From assembly GCA_023435025.1 (NCBI GenBank), contig JAEYSE010000050.1:1-22055 (forward strand): DNA of 22,055 nt, written 5' to 3'. The DNA is from Bacillota bacterium. GTDB lineage: Bacteria; Bacillota; Clostridia; Christensenellales; CAG-138. The notes under the pieces were generated by a model. That model was not told the DNA's origin. It saw nothing but the letters and a program-made list of their open reading frames with translations, and made no database searches. Each line of letters opens with the position of its first letter. Position 1 is the stretch's first letter. Below are positions 14,450 to 21,313 of the stretch, piece by piece. A program made the position numbers and the translations under genes.

Positions 14450-15253
14450 TTAGAGCGTCTCGTTCATACTGCCCGTGCGGTAGCCCTTTAGGTCCACCGT
14501 GACATAGGCAAAGCCGATCTCTTTTAGCTTTGCGTGCAGGGTCTCGCGTACCGAGCACTCCAACAGCTTTTCCATCTCCTGCGGCGCCACCTCGATGCGG
14601 GCCAGGTTACCATGAATGCGCACGCGCACCTGTTTAAAGCCCATGTCAAGTAGCAGCTGTTCCGCCCTGTCCACCATTTTAAGCTTCTCTTCAGTGATCC
14701 TTTCCCCGTATACAAAGCGGGAGGATAGGCAGGCGAAGGACTGCTTTTCCCACGTCGGCAGTCCCATGGCCTTGGAAAGGCTGCGGATTTCCACCTTATT
14801 GAGCCCAACGTGCCGCAGCGGGCTTTTTACCGAAAGTTCCTCCACCGCCTTGAGGCCGGGCCTATAATCCCCCATATCGTCCATGTTGGAGCCTTCGGCC
14901 ACGCAGCTCATTCCATGCTCCACAGCGATAGCCGTAAGTTTTGTAAACAGTTCTGTCTTGCAAAGATAGCAGCGGTTGACAGGGTTATTGGAAAACCCCT
15001 CAATGTTAAGCTCCTCCGATTCGCAAATGACATGCGGGATATTATGCTGCTTTGTAAAAGCGATTGCTTCCTTTAATTCCCGCTCCGGAAAAGAGCAGGA
15101 ACGCGCCGTGACCGCAATGACGTTCCCCGGCAGAGAATCCTTCGCAACCTTTAATAAAAATGTTGAATCAACGCCGCCCGAAAACGCGACAGCTACGCTA
15201 CCCAAGCTTTTTAAGTACGTTTGTAACGCGATGAGTTTTTCCTGCTCGTTCAA
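14450..15253 (-). CDS. larE: LarE, ATP-dependent sulfur transferase
   Basis: LarE adenylates the dicarboxylate mononucleotide made by LarB and transfers sulfur to it, in some species sacrificing its own cysteine. The 267-residue protein has the PP-loop SGGVDS at 25-30, a CYLC motif at 95-98, and Cys175 in SFACLSSR, the position of the sulfur-donating cysteine of the L. plantarum enzyme (Cys176). The C-terminus GYRTGSMN is typical. The start is TTG at 15253, with AGGAG eight bases upstream. It is separated from cbiQ by a structured 199-base gap and has its own promoter. Confidence 0.95.
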   Translation of the reverse strand: MNEQEKLIALQTYLKSLGSVAVAFSGGVDSTFLLKVAKDSLPGNVIAVTARSCSFPERELKEAIAFTKQHNIPHVICESEELNIEGFSNNPVNRCYLCKTELFTKLTAIAVEHGMSCVAEGSNMDDMGDYRPGLKAVEELSVKSPLRHVGLNKVEIRSLSKAMGLPTWEKQSFACLSSRFVYGERITEEKLKMVDRAEQLLLDMGFKQVRVRIHGNLARIEVAPQEMEKLLECSVRETLHAKLKEIGFAYVTVDLKGYRTGSMNETL

Positions 15254-15336
15254 TTGACTCGCTCCTAATCCTTTTATTGCCTTTCCTGCTGAGTATATGC
15301 GAATACCGGGTATGTTTCAATATGTGCGAGGCTTTT

Positions 15337-15366
15337 ATTGTAGGATATACAAACTGGTTCTGTCAA
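15337..15366 (-). promoter_or_regulatory. Sigma-A promoter of larE with nearby palindromes
   Basis: TTGACA (15366-15361) and TACAAT (15342-15337) are 18 bases apart. Downstream in the leader lies the perfect palindrome ATACC-G-GGTAT (15303-15313). Just upstream of the -35 is an imperfect inverted repeat, ATGATACC/GGTCAT (15366-15383). Either could bind a metal- or substrate-responsive regulator. It does not match the GTATGA-N16-TCATAC pattern of NikR. Confidence 0.7.
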
Positions 15367-15386
15367 TGATACCAGTAGGTCATACA

Positions 15387-15409
15387 AAGGGCCGCCCTAG
15401 GCGGCCCTT
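15387..15409 (-). terminator. Terminator of the PLP enzyme gene
   Basis: AAGGGCCGCC (15387-15396) pairs with GGCGGCCCTT (15400-15409) around a three-base loop, about 27 bases past the stop of the PLP enzyme. The T-tract is short on the minus strand; the plus strand has TTATTTT after the stem, so it may work in both directions. Confidence 0.7.
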
Positions 15410-15435
15410 ATTTTAATTAGGCTAGATAGAACCTC

Positions 15436-16911
15436 TTACAGGCTTTCCAGAACGCCGGTTTCCGCGTTGAACGCATCGATCAGTGCGTCAACCTCTTCCG
15501 CCTGCTTGTGGATGCCGCCCCAGTAATTGTCGTAATCATACCACTGGGCGTTGAGCTCCTCCACGGACTTACCCTGCTGCTCCACCCAAGTGTAGTACTT
15601 GAGGTTGTGCACGCGCTTTCTTGCGGCATAGGTAAGTTCTTCCATGGTATCCGTACGGATGCCGTGCATGTGCTCGTAATAGTCCGCAGCAGCCTTGGTG
15701 GCGGAGTATGCGCCGTCCTTTTCCGCAAGCTCGGCCACGCGGGAACCGTACATTTCCGCGGAGTCGGTGCCAACGGTGAAGAGCAGATCATCTTCGGTAA
15801 GTTCATAGTACTTCGCCATCTTGATGCAGCAGAGCACGTTAGCAATACCGGAGATACCCAGCAGCGACAGCTTTTCAATGAACGCGGGGTCAAGGCCAAG
15901 CTCGCTCATGAGATATTCACGGCCCGTGGGTTCGCTGAACAGGCGCAGGAGGTTCTGGCTGTCCTCATCGTCTATGGCGATGACCATGTCCGTATTCTTG
16001 ACGTTGTGCACCCAGGGTACGTGCTTGTCGCCGATGCCTTCGATGCGGTGGCCGCCAAAGCCATTGTTTAAGAGCGTGGGGCACTGCAGCGCCTCGCCGA
16101 CGGCGAGCTTTGCATTGGGATACTGTTCCTTAATGTAATCGCCGCTGGCCATGGTGCCCGCGGAGCCGGAGGTGAACGCCATGCCAGCAAGGCGGCTGTT
16201 CTCGCCCTTGAGCTCCAGGAAAGCATCTTCAATGGCCTTGCCGGTTACGGTATAATGCCAGAGGTGGTTGCCCATTTCCTCAAACTGGTTGAATATCATG
16301 ACGTCTTCACGGGTGTTCCTGAGTTCCCATGTCTTGTCAAATATCTCCTTAACGTTGCTTTCGCAGCCGGGGGTCGCGATGACTTCGCCGGCGATTTTAG
16401 AAAGCCACTCAAAGCGCTCGCGGCTCATTTCCGCAGGCAGTATTGCCACGGAATCGCAGGAGAGCAGCTTGGAGTTGTACGCGCCGCCGCGGCAGTAGTT
16501 GCCGGTGGAGGGCCATACCGCCTTGTGGTAGGTGGGATCGAACTGGCCGGTGACAAGGCGCGGGGCCAGGCAGCCAAACGACGCACCGACCTTGTGGCAG
16601 CCGGTGGGGAACCACTTGCCGGTCAGCACCACGATGCGAGCCTTGACGCCGCTCAGCGCAGAGGGAATTTCCAAATAATTGACGCCACCGAATTCGCCGC
16701 CGCTCATCTTGGGCTCGTTGTGCCAGGTAATGCGGAACAGGTTGACGGGGCTGATATCCCAAAGGCCGGTGGTCTTGAGCGCCTTTTTGATCTTTTCGGG
16801 CACGAGCTTGGGATCACGCATCTGCTTTAAAGTAGGAATGACGATTTTGTTCTCTCTCGCCCTCTTTATGGTGCGTTCAAGATTTGCCCGATTCACCGTT
16901 AAATCAATCAT
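15436..16911 (-). CDS. PLP-dependent enzyme, fold type II (PALP family)
   Basis: A 491-residue cytoplasmic enzyme of the tryptophan synthase beta/cysteine synthase superfamily. Lys107 in TGCHKVGASFG is the likely PLP Schiff-base lysine, and the glycine-rich TSGSAGTMASGD is the likely phosphate- or substrate-binding loop. It is longer than simple cysteine synthases (about 310 residues), with an extended C-terminus rich in acidic and aromatic residues. GGAG lies six bases before the ATG at 16911. It is monocistronic, with its own promoter and terminator. Lyase or ammonia-lyase chemistry on an amino acid is expected; the substrate is not evident. Adjacency to larE is probably not functional because both are separately transcribed. 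Confidence 0.85.
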   Translation of the reverse strand: MIDLTVNRANLERTIKRARENKIVIPTLKQMRDPKLVPEKIKKALKTTGLWDISPVNLFRITWHNEPKMSGGEFGGVNYLEIPSALSGVKARIVVLTGKWFPTGCHKVGASFGCLAPRLVTGQFDPTYHKAVWPSTGNYCRGGAYNSKLLSCDSVAILPAEMSRERFEWLSKIAGEVIATPGCESNVKEIFDKTWELRNTREDVMIFNQFEEMGNHLWHYTVTGKAIEDAFLELKGENSRLAGMAFTSGSAGTMASGDYIKEQYPNAKLAVGEALQCPTLLNNGFGGHRIEGIGDKHVPWVHNVKNTDMVIAIDDEDSQNLLRLFSEPTGREYLMSELGLDPAFIEKLSLLGISGIANVLCCIKMAKYYELTEDDLLFTVGTDSAEMYGSRVAELAEKDGAYSATKAAADYYEHMHGIRTDTMEELTYAARKRVHNLKYYTWVEQQGKSVEELNAQWYDYDNYWGGIHKQAEEVDALIDAFNAETGVLESL

Positions 16912-16983
16912 GTTGCTCTCCTCGTTTCTTATTGTTCTGTATAAAGAAAGACGCCTGTGTTGGCATATGCTGCTTTTACAAAC

Positions 16984-17012
16984 AGTGTAGCCCATCACAA
17001 GGCTTTTGTAAA
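16984..17012 (-). promoter_or_regulatory. Sigma-A promoter of the PLP enzyme gene
   Basis: TTTACA (17012-17007) and TACACT (16989-16984) are exactly 17 bases apart on the minus strand, giving a leader of about 65-70 bases to the ATG at 16911. Confidence 0.7.
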
Positions 17013-17020
17013 TGCTTCCC

Positions 17021-17059
17021 GGCCATTTTCCTAAAAAATATTTTTCTGGCCTAAAAAAT
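17021..17059. repeat. Phased A-tract direct repeats upstream of the PLP enzyme promoter
   Basis: CCTAAAAAAT occurs at 17030-17039 and 17050-17059, exactly 20 bases apart, just upstream of the -35. GGCCA (17021-17025) and TGGCC (17047-17051) form an inverted repeat around the first tract. The region may act as an UP element or curved activating DNA. Confidence 0.5.
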
Positions 17060-17081
17060 TATGTGGCTTAAGGAATAATGG

Positions 17082-17110
17082 AGCGCGCTCCGTTCCCCGG
17101 CAAGCGCGCT
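17082..17110 (-). terminator. Weak hairpin downstream of ybaK
   Basis: Two copies of the palindrome AGCGCGCT (17082-17089 and 17103-17110) can pair over eight bases around a 13-base loop. It lies after the ybaK stop, but there is no good T-tract, so termination is uncertain. Confidence 0.35.
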
Positions 17111-17154
17111 GCTCGTATCTATAGTATTGTATAAAAGCCTTCCGTTCATGCGGA

Positions 17155-17646
17155 TTACTGCGGGCAGCCCCCGTCCTGTTCGGCCTGAAGCTTGCAAACG
17201 TCCACATATATGCCGCCAGTAACTTCCTTCAGCCGTTCTGGTGTAATAATCACGCAGGAAGACGGGCTTCCCGCTGCAGGGTATACCGTGGGAAAGCGCA
17301 GAAGCGATGAGTCCAGATAAACCGGCAGAGGGTTTTTCAAAGCAAACGGACAAACACCGCCTACGGCATGGCCTGTAAGCCTCAGCGCGTCCTCCGCGGA
17401 AAGCATTTTTGCCTTAAAGCCAAATGTTTCTCGGAACTTGCGGTTGTCCACCCGCGCGTCGCCCGCCGCAAGAAGCAGCATGCCACCGTCCGCTGTTTCA
17501 AAGGAGAGCGTTTTTGCAATCAGCTGAGGGGCTACCCCCAACGCCTGCGCAGCCAGTCCCACCGTGGCGCTGGAAACGGAAAATTCGCGGATTTCCTCCG
17601 GTATGCCCTGCGCCTTAAACCAGGCGCGCACTTCAAATATGCCCAA
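17155..17646 (-). CDS. ybaK: YbaK/ProRS-editing family aminoacyl-tRNA deacylase
   Basis: A 163-residue cytoplasmic protein of the YbaK/EbsC (prolyl-tRNA synthetase INS-like) family, which hydrolyses mischarged aminoacyl-tRNA such as Cys- or Ala-tRNA(Pro). Family features are LIAKTLSFETADGGMLLLAAGD with the conserved lysine, VDNRKFRETFG and HAVGGVCPFALKNPLPVYLD. The start is taken as TTG at 17646, because GAGG ends exactly six bases upstream. The frame continues to a TTG at 17658 that would overlap this site. It lies 15 bases after thymidylate kinase and is probably co-transcribed with it. Confidence 0.9.
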   Translation of the reverse strand: MGIFEVRAWFKAQGIPEEIREFSVSSATVGLAAQALGVAPQLIAKTLSFETADGGMLLLAAGDARVDNRKFRETFGFKAKMLSAEDALRLTGHAVGGVCPFALKNPLPVYLDSSLLRFPTVYPAAGSPSSCVIITPERLKEVTGGIYVDVCKLQAEQDGGCPQ

Positions 17647-17661
17647 AGTACACCTCAAATA

Positions 17662-18336
17662 TTATAGGACGCCGGTACGAAGAAGGTCTTCCTCCACCAG
17701 CATGGCGATTTCCTGCTCGCTGCGCATTTTGCCCCCCTGCATGCAGGGAATGATGTGGACGTTATCTAAAATCCCTGCATACTCCAGGTATTTTGCGCGC
17801 GCGCGGTTCTGAAGCCCCGTCTGCTCTTCATATACGTCCTTGCCGCTACCCACATAGTCCCGGAAGCCTTTTCTGAGCACGTTCTCCCCCGCTTCTTCCA
17901 CATTCATATCCAAATAGACATGCACGTCCGCAATGGGGATGCAAAAATGATTGTACTCAAGCTCCAGCACGAAATCCAACAGATCCGGCTTATCCAAATC
18001 GCAGTCTCGTATGCTCTGGTATACGGCGTTGGAAAGCACGTAGCGGTTGATAAGCAGCACGTCCGCTTCCCCGTCCCGATAGTTCTGAAAGGCCTCAAAC
18101 CGGTCAAGCGCAAACCAGAGCGCCATGCTTTTGCCGTCCACATCAGAGGCTGAAACCCCTTCTGCGCCGGTGAGGTAATTGCCTACCTCCCGCCCGAAAA
18201 AGCTGCCGTACATGGGAAATGACATGGTATCCACCACCATGCCGCGCTTTTTGAGCGCCCGCTCAAGATGATGCATCTGCACGGTCTTGCCGCTGCCATC
18301 GATTCCTTCAAACGCAATCACCACAGTGCGACCCAT
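17662..18336 (-). CDS. tmk: Thymidylate kinase
   Basis: A 224-residue P-loop kinase of the dTMP kinase family, phosphorylating dTMP to dTDP with ATP. The P-loop GIDGSGKT is at 11-18, a DRF motif at 78-80 and the nucleotide-binding segment NRYVLSNAVYQ at 97-107. In most relatives that last motif begins DRY; here it begins NRY, which may alter acceptor specificity. GGAGG lies six bases before the ATG at 18336. The open frame to 18411 upstream overlaps the promoter and was rejected. It heads a two-gene transcript with ybaK. Confidence 0.88.
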   Translation of the reverse strand: MGRTVVIAFEGIDGSGKTVQMHHLERALKKRGMVVDTMSFPMYGSFFGREVGNYLTGAEGVSASDVDGKSMALWFALDRFEAFQNYRDGEADVLLINRYVLSNAVYQSIRDCDLDKPDLLDFVLELEYNHFCIPIADVHVYLDMNVEEAGENVLRKGFRDYVGSGKDVYEEQTGLQNRARAKYLEYAGILDNVHIIPCMQGGKMRSEQEIAMLVEEDLLRTGVL

Positions 18337-18391
18337 GTTTTTCCTCCATTTACTTCTATATACCACGCCCAAGACGCTTAAAATCCACGTT

Positions 18392-18421
18392 ATTATAACA
18401 CAGCCGGTCATTATATGGCAA
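18392..18421 (-). promoter_or_regulatory. Sigma-A promoter of tmk-ybaK
   Basis: TTGCCA (18421-18416) and a perfect TATAAT (18397-18392) are 18 bases apart on the minus strand, about 55 bases ahead of the tmk ATG. Confidence 0.8.
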
Positions 18422-18600
18422 GGTTACGCGGCTTAAAGGACTGGGGCGGTAGCGTACCGGCGCTTTTGTGCCCACAATTTACTTGAACGCAGTTTCCCCT
18501 GGCCTTTCTTGGAAAACGCCATGTCCACGGCGGGAGGCAGGGCCCTAAGAGCTTTGCCAGTAACCCATTATATCCATATTCCATATAAATGCCGGGCAGG

Positions 18601-18630
18601 TTGTTTGCCCTCCCCCGCCTATGGTATACT
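18601..18630 (+). promoter_or_regulatory. Promoter of the anchored extracytoplasmic protein gene
   Basis: TTGTTT (18601-18606) and TATACT (18625-18630) are 18 bases apart, 39 bases before the ATG at 18670. An inverted repeat TTATAT-N9-ATATAA (18568-18588) lies just upstream and could bind a regulator. The rest of 18422-18567, between the divergent promoters, shows no gene. Confidence 0.55.
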
Positions 18631-18669
18631 GGTAAAAGCCATGTTCTTTTATTGCCAAGGAGAATTAGT

Positions 18670-19872
18670 ATGCCCAAACGGGAAAAACGATATAAGCTCA
18701 AGCGTAAACGAACCAGCCTGAATGCCACAAACGCAGGTCCTATACTTGCGTTTTCCGCAGCAGTGGCCGCCGTACTGGGCGTAATTGCGTTGATTGTATT
18801 TATAGGTCTTCCCGCACTTTTGCCCAAGCTGGGCGTGGATTATCATCCACCATGGCAGCCCACACCCACGCCGAGACCCACCGCCCGGCCCACGCCCACG
18901 CCGCATCCGGCCTCGGTGACCGATCCTGTTGATCTCCAGCATGAGGTCCTGCTTTCCGGCTACACTGGGTACAACTGGTTTGCGGACCCACACGCGTGGA
19001 ACAACACTTTGATTTTTACCGCCGGCCGCCTGGTGGACAGCGACGTCCGTATGGACCTGCTGTTCCGTTATGATATCAATACGGGCGACGCGCAGGAGAT
19101 TGACGTTCCGCTTCAAAACCACAGCTATGTGTACCCTATGATGAACGACAGGTGGCTTGTCTATCTGGATGCAAAAAAGAACGGCGGCGGCGTCATCCGC
19201 GCAAAACGCCTGGATACCGGAGAATTGTACGAGGTGAAGCAGGTTTATGCGGACCAGCCCATGCTGCAACTGGACGGGGATACGCTGGCGTGGATTGAAC
19301 GCACCGGCTCCCAAATGGACAAACTGTTTGCATGCGATCTGAATACGCTAGAGAACACCGCTCTGAGGCTGTTTAGCAATACTATTTATGGGCAGTCCGC
19401 CGTTTCCATGAATAACGGGCAGATCGTGTTTGCGGACATTGCCTCTGAAACAGCCGGATCGGCCGCGGAACAGACAACCAGCGCCATATACAGCCTGACG
19501 CTTTCAGATGAAAGCTTCAGTCCCTATACGCCCGGCACCTATGTGCACGATCCGCTCACCAACGGCAAACAGTGGATTTGGCGCAACGGCAACCACGGGC
19601 CGGGGGACGACCTGTATTTGGCGCAGGACGGCGCTAAGGCTAAGCTAATCGCGGAAGATATTGTCGATTACGGCATATCCGAGCATTTTGCTGCGTACAG
19701 CAAGAACGAAGCCATTTACGTCTATTTCTTTGACAACGGACAGACCGTCCAGATTACGCCGGATATCGAGCGCGAACGCACGCAGCTTTTGGGCGTTTCC
19801 AATGGCGTAGTGATTTGGATGGACGTTACTTCACGCGAGCGGGATATTATGAAGTACGCGGTGGTTAAATAA
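18670..19872 (+). CDS. Membrane-anchored extracytoplasmic protein, unknown
   Basis: A 400-residue protein. The first 14 residues are strongly basic (KREKRYKLKRKR), followed by one membrane span at about 22-48, then a Pro/Thr linker of PTP repeats at about 60-82. The rest is a beta-rich domain with repeated Trp/Asp-Thr-Gly patterns such as RYDINTGDAQEI, KRLDTGELYEV and ACDLNTLENTAL, fitting a TolB-like beta-propeller outside the cell. The topology is N-terminus in, domain out. AAGGAG precedes the ATG at 18670; an open extension to 18589 overlaps the promoter. It lies 64 bases ahead of radA and may share its transcript. No named family is recognised. Confidence 0.8.
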   Translation: MPKREKRYKLKRKRTSLNATNAGPILAFSAAVAAVLGVIALIVFIGLPALLPKLGVDYHPPWQPTPTPRPTARPTPTPHPASVTDPVDLQHEVLLSGYTGYNWFADPHAWNNTLIFTAGRLVDSDVRMDLLFRYDINTGDAQEIDVPLQNHSYVYPMMNDRWLVYLDAKKNGGGVIRAKRLDTGELYEVKQVYADQPMLQLDGDTLAWIERTGSQMDKLFACDLNTLENTALRLFSNTIYGQSAVSMNNGQIVFADIASETAGSAAEQTTSAIYSLTLSDESFSPYTPGTYVHDPLTNGKQWIWRNGNHGPGDDLYLAQDGAKAKLIAEDIVDYGISEHFAAYSKNEAIYVYFFDNGQTVQITPDIERERTQLLGVSNGVVIWMDVTSRERDIMKYAVVK

Positions 19873-19936
19873 GGGCTCTTAACACAAACCCCGCCTTGAA
19901 TACGGCGTAGATAGGCGATATTTATCGGAGGTAAGC

Positions 19937-21262
19937 ATGCCAAAAGTGGCCCGTTCCCTGTTCTTTTGCGGGGAATGCGGATATGAAAGCGCAAAATGGC
20001 TGGGCAAGTGCCCGGGCTGCGGAAGCTGGAACACGCTGGTGGAAACCAGCGTTGTGCAGGGAAAGGCCGCGTCTTCCGGCGCACACGCGCTGCCGCTTTC
20101 GGATATCGATACGCAGGAAGCGAAGAGGACCACCACAGGCATGCAGGAACTCGACCGGGTGCTGGGTGGCGGTATCGCAACCGGCATGGCCGTGCTTTTG
20201 GGCGGCGACCCCGGCATCGGAAAATCCACACTGCTTTTGCAGGCAGCGGGAAGCCTTGCTAAGAATGCAAAGGTACTCTACGTGTCCGGCGAAGAATCTC
20301 CCGCACAAATCAAGCTTCGAGCCGAACGGCTCAATATCCCGGGCGGGGTGCTATTGCTTGCTGAAACTGATCTTGGCGCAATAGAAGCGCAGATCCGGCA
20401 GCTGCGCCCTGCGTTTGCCATCATAGACTCCATACAAACCATGTCCTGCCCGGATCTTCCAGGCGCGGTGGGCAGCATCAGCCAGGTGCGTGAGGCGACG
20501 GCGATTTTGACACGGCTTGCCAAACAAACCGGCACGGCGGTGCTGATCGTAGGCCATGTGACCAAAGACGGCGCGATTGCGGGCCCCCGTGTGCTTGAGC
20601 ATATGGTGGATACCGTCCTCTACTTTGAAGGGGAGCGCCATGCGGATTTGCGGCTGCTGCGCGCGGTAAAGAACCGTTTTGGCTCCACAAACGAGGTAGG
20701 CGTGTTTGAAATGTGCGACGACGGCATGCATCAGGTGGAGGACCCTTCCCGCCTGTTCCTCTCCGGCGCACACCTGCCCGGCTGCGCCGTCACCTGTGCC
20801 ATGGAGGGCACGCGCCCCATGCTTGCCGAAGTGCAGGCGCTTTTAGCGCAGACGGCGTTTGGCACCGCGCGGCGTACCAGCGCAGGCATCGATTCAGGCA
20901 GGCTTTCGCTGCTGCTTGCCGTGCTTGAAAACAAGGCGCGGCTACGTCTTTCCGACAAGGACGTATATTTAAACGTCGTTGGAGGGCTGAAGCTATTGGA
21001 GCGTGCGGTTGATCTGGGTGTGGCCATGTGCGTGGCCTCCTGCTACAAGGAAACGCCGCTCAAGCCAAATACCGCCGCAATCGGAGAGGTGGGCCTGACC
21101 GGCGAGGTACGCGCTGTTTCTCATATGGAAAAGCGCATGCGTGAATGCGTACGTCTGGGGTTTACCAACCTCATCGTCCCCCGTTCCGACGCGCTGCCGA
21201 CTGTTCCCGGCGCGGTATTGATCCCCGTGCGTAACGTGGCGGAAGCCGTCGCGCTGCTCTAG
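19937..21262 (+). CDS. radA: RadA (Sms) DNA repair protein
   Basis: RadA is a hexameric DnaB-like helicase that promotes branch migration during homologous recombination and repair. The 441 residues include a zinc finger with Cys11, Cys14, Cys25 and Cys28, Walker A GGDPGIGKST at 89-98, Walker B AFAIIDSIQ at about 159-167, the RadA-specific KNRFG motif at 245-249, and a C-terminal Lon-protease-like domain with AIGEVGLTGEVRAV. All motifs are intact and length is normal. GGAGG lies five bases before the ATG at 19937. It is cytoplasmic and followed by a lipoprotein gene 51 bases on. Confidence 0.97.
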   Translation: MPKVARSLFFCGECGYESAKWLGKCPGCGSWNTLVETSVVQGKAASSGAHALPLSDIDTQEAKRTTTGMQELDRVLGGGIATGMAVLLGGDPGIGKSTLLLQAAGSLAKNAKVLYVSGEESPAQIKLRAERLNIPGGVLLLAETDLGAIEAQIRQLRPAFAIIDSIQTMSCPDLPGAVGSISQVREATAILTRLAKQTGTAVLIVGHVTKDGAIAGPRVLEHMVDTVLYFEGERHADLRLLRAVKNRFGSTNEVGVFEMCDDGMHQVEDPSRLFLSGAHLPGCAVTCAMEGTRPMLAEVQALLAQTAFGTARRTSAGIDSGRLSLLLAVLENKARLRLSDKDVYLNVVGGLKLLERAVDLGVAMCVASCYKETPLKPNTAAIGEVGLTGEVRAVSHMEKRMRECVRLGFTNLIVPRSDALPTVPGAVLIPVRNVAEAVALL

Positions 21263-21277
21263 CTTTCAATTAAGACA

Positions 21278-21298
21278 ACCCGGCATTCGTGCCGAGTT
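21278..21298 (+). terminator. UUCG-loop hairpin after radA
   Basis: CGGCA (21281-21285) pairs with TGCCG (21290-21294) around a TTCG tetraloop; flanking AAC/GTT can extend it past a mismatch. The loop type is stable, but there is no T-tract, so it may be a partial terminator or processing site between radA and the lipoprotein gene. Confidence 0.4.
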
Positions 21299-21313
21299 CC
21301 CTTGGAGGATACA

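Noticed and set aside
15508..16830. Plus-strand frames of 187 and 191 codons
   Set aside because: Antisense shadows of the PLP enzyme, which has a promoter, ribosome binding site and motifs.
18649..19314. 221-codon minus-strand frame
   Set aside because: Antisense shadow of the anchored extracytoplasmic protein.
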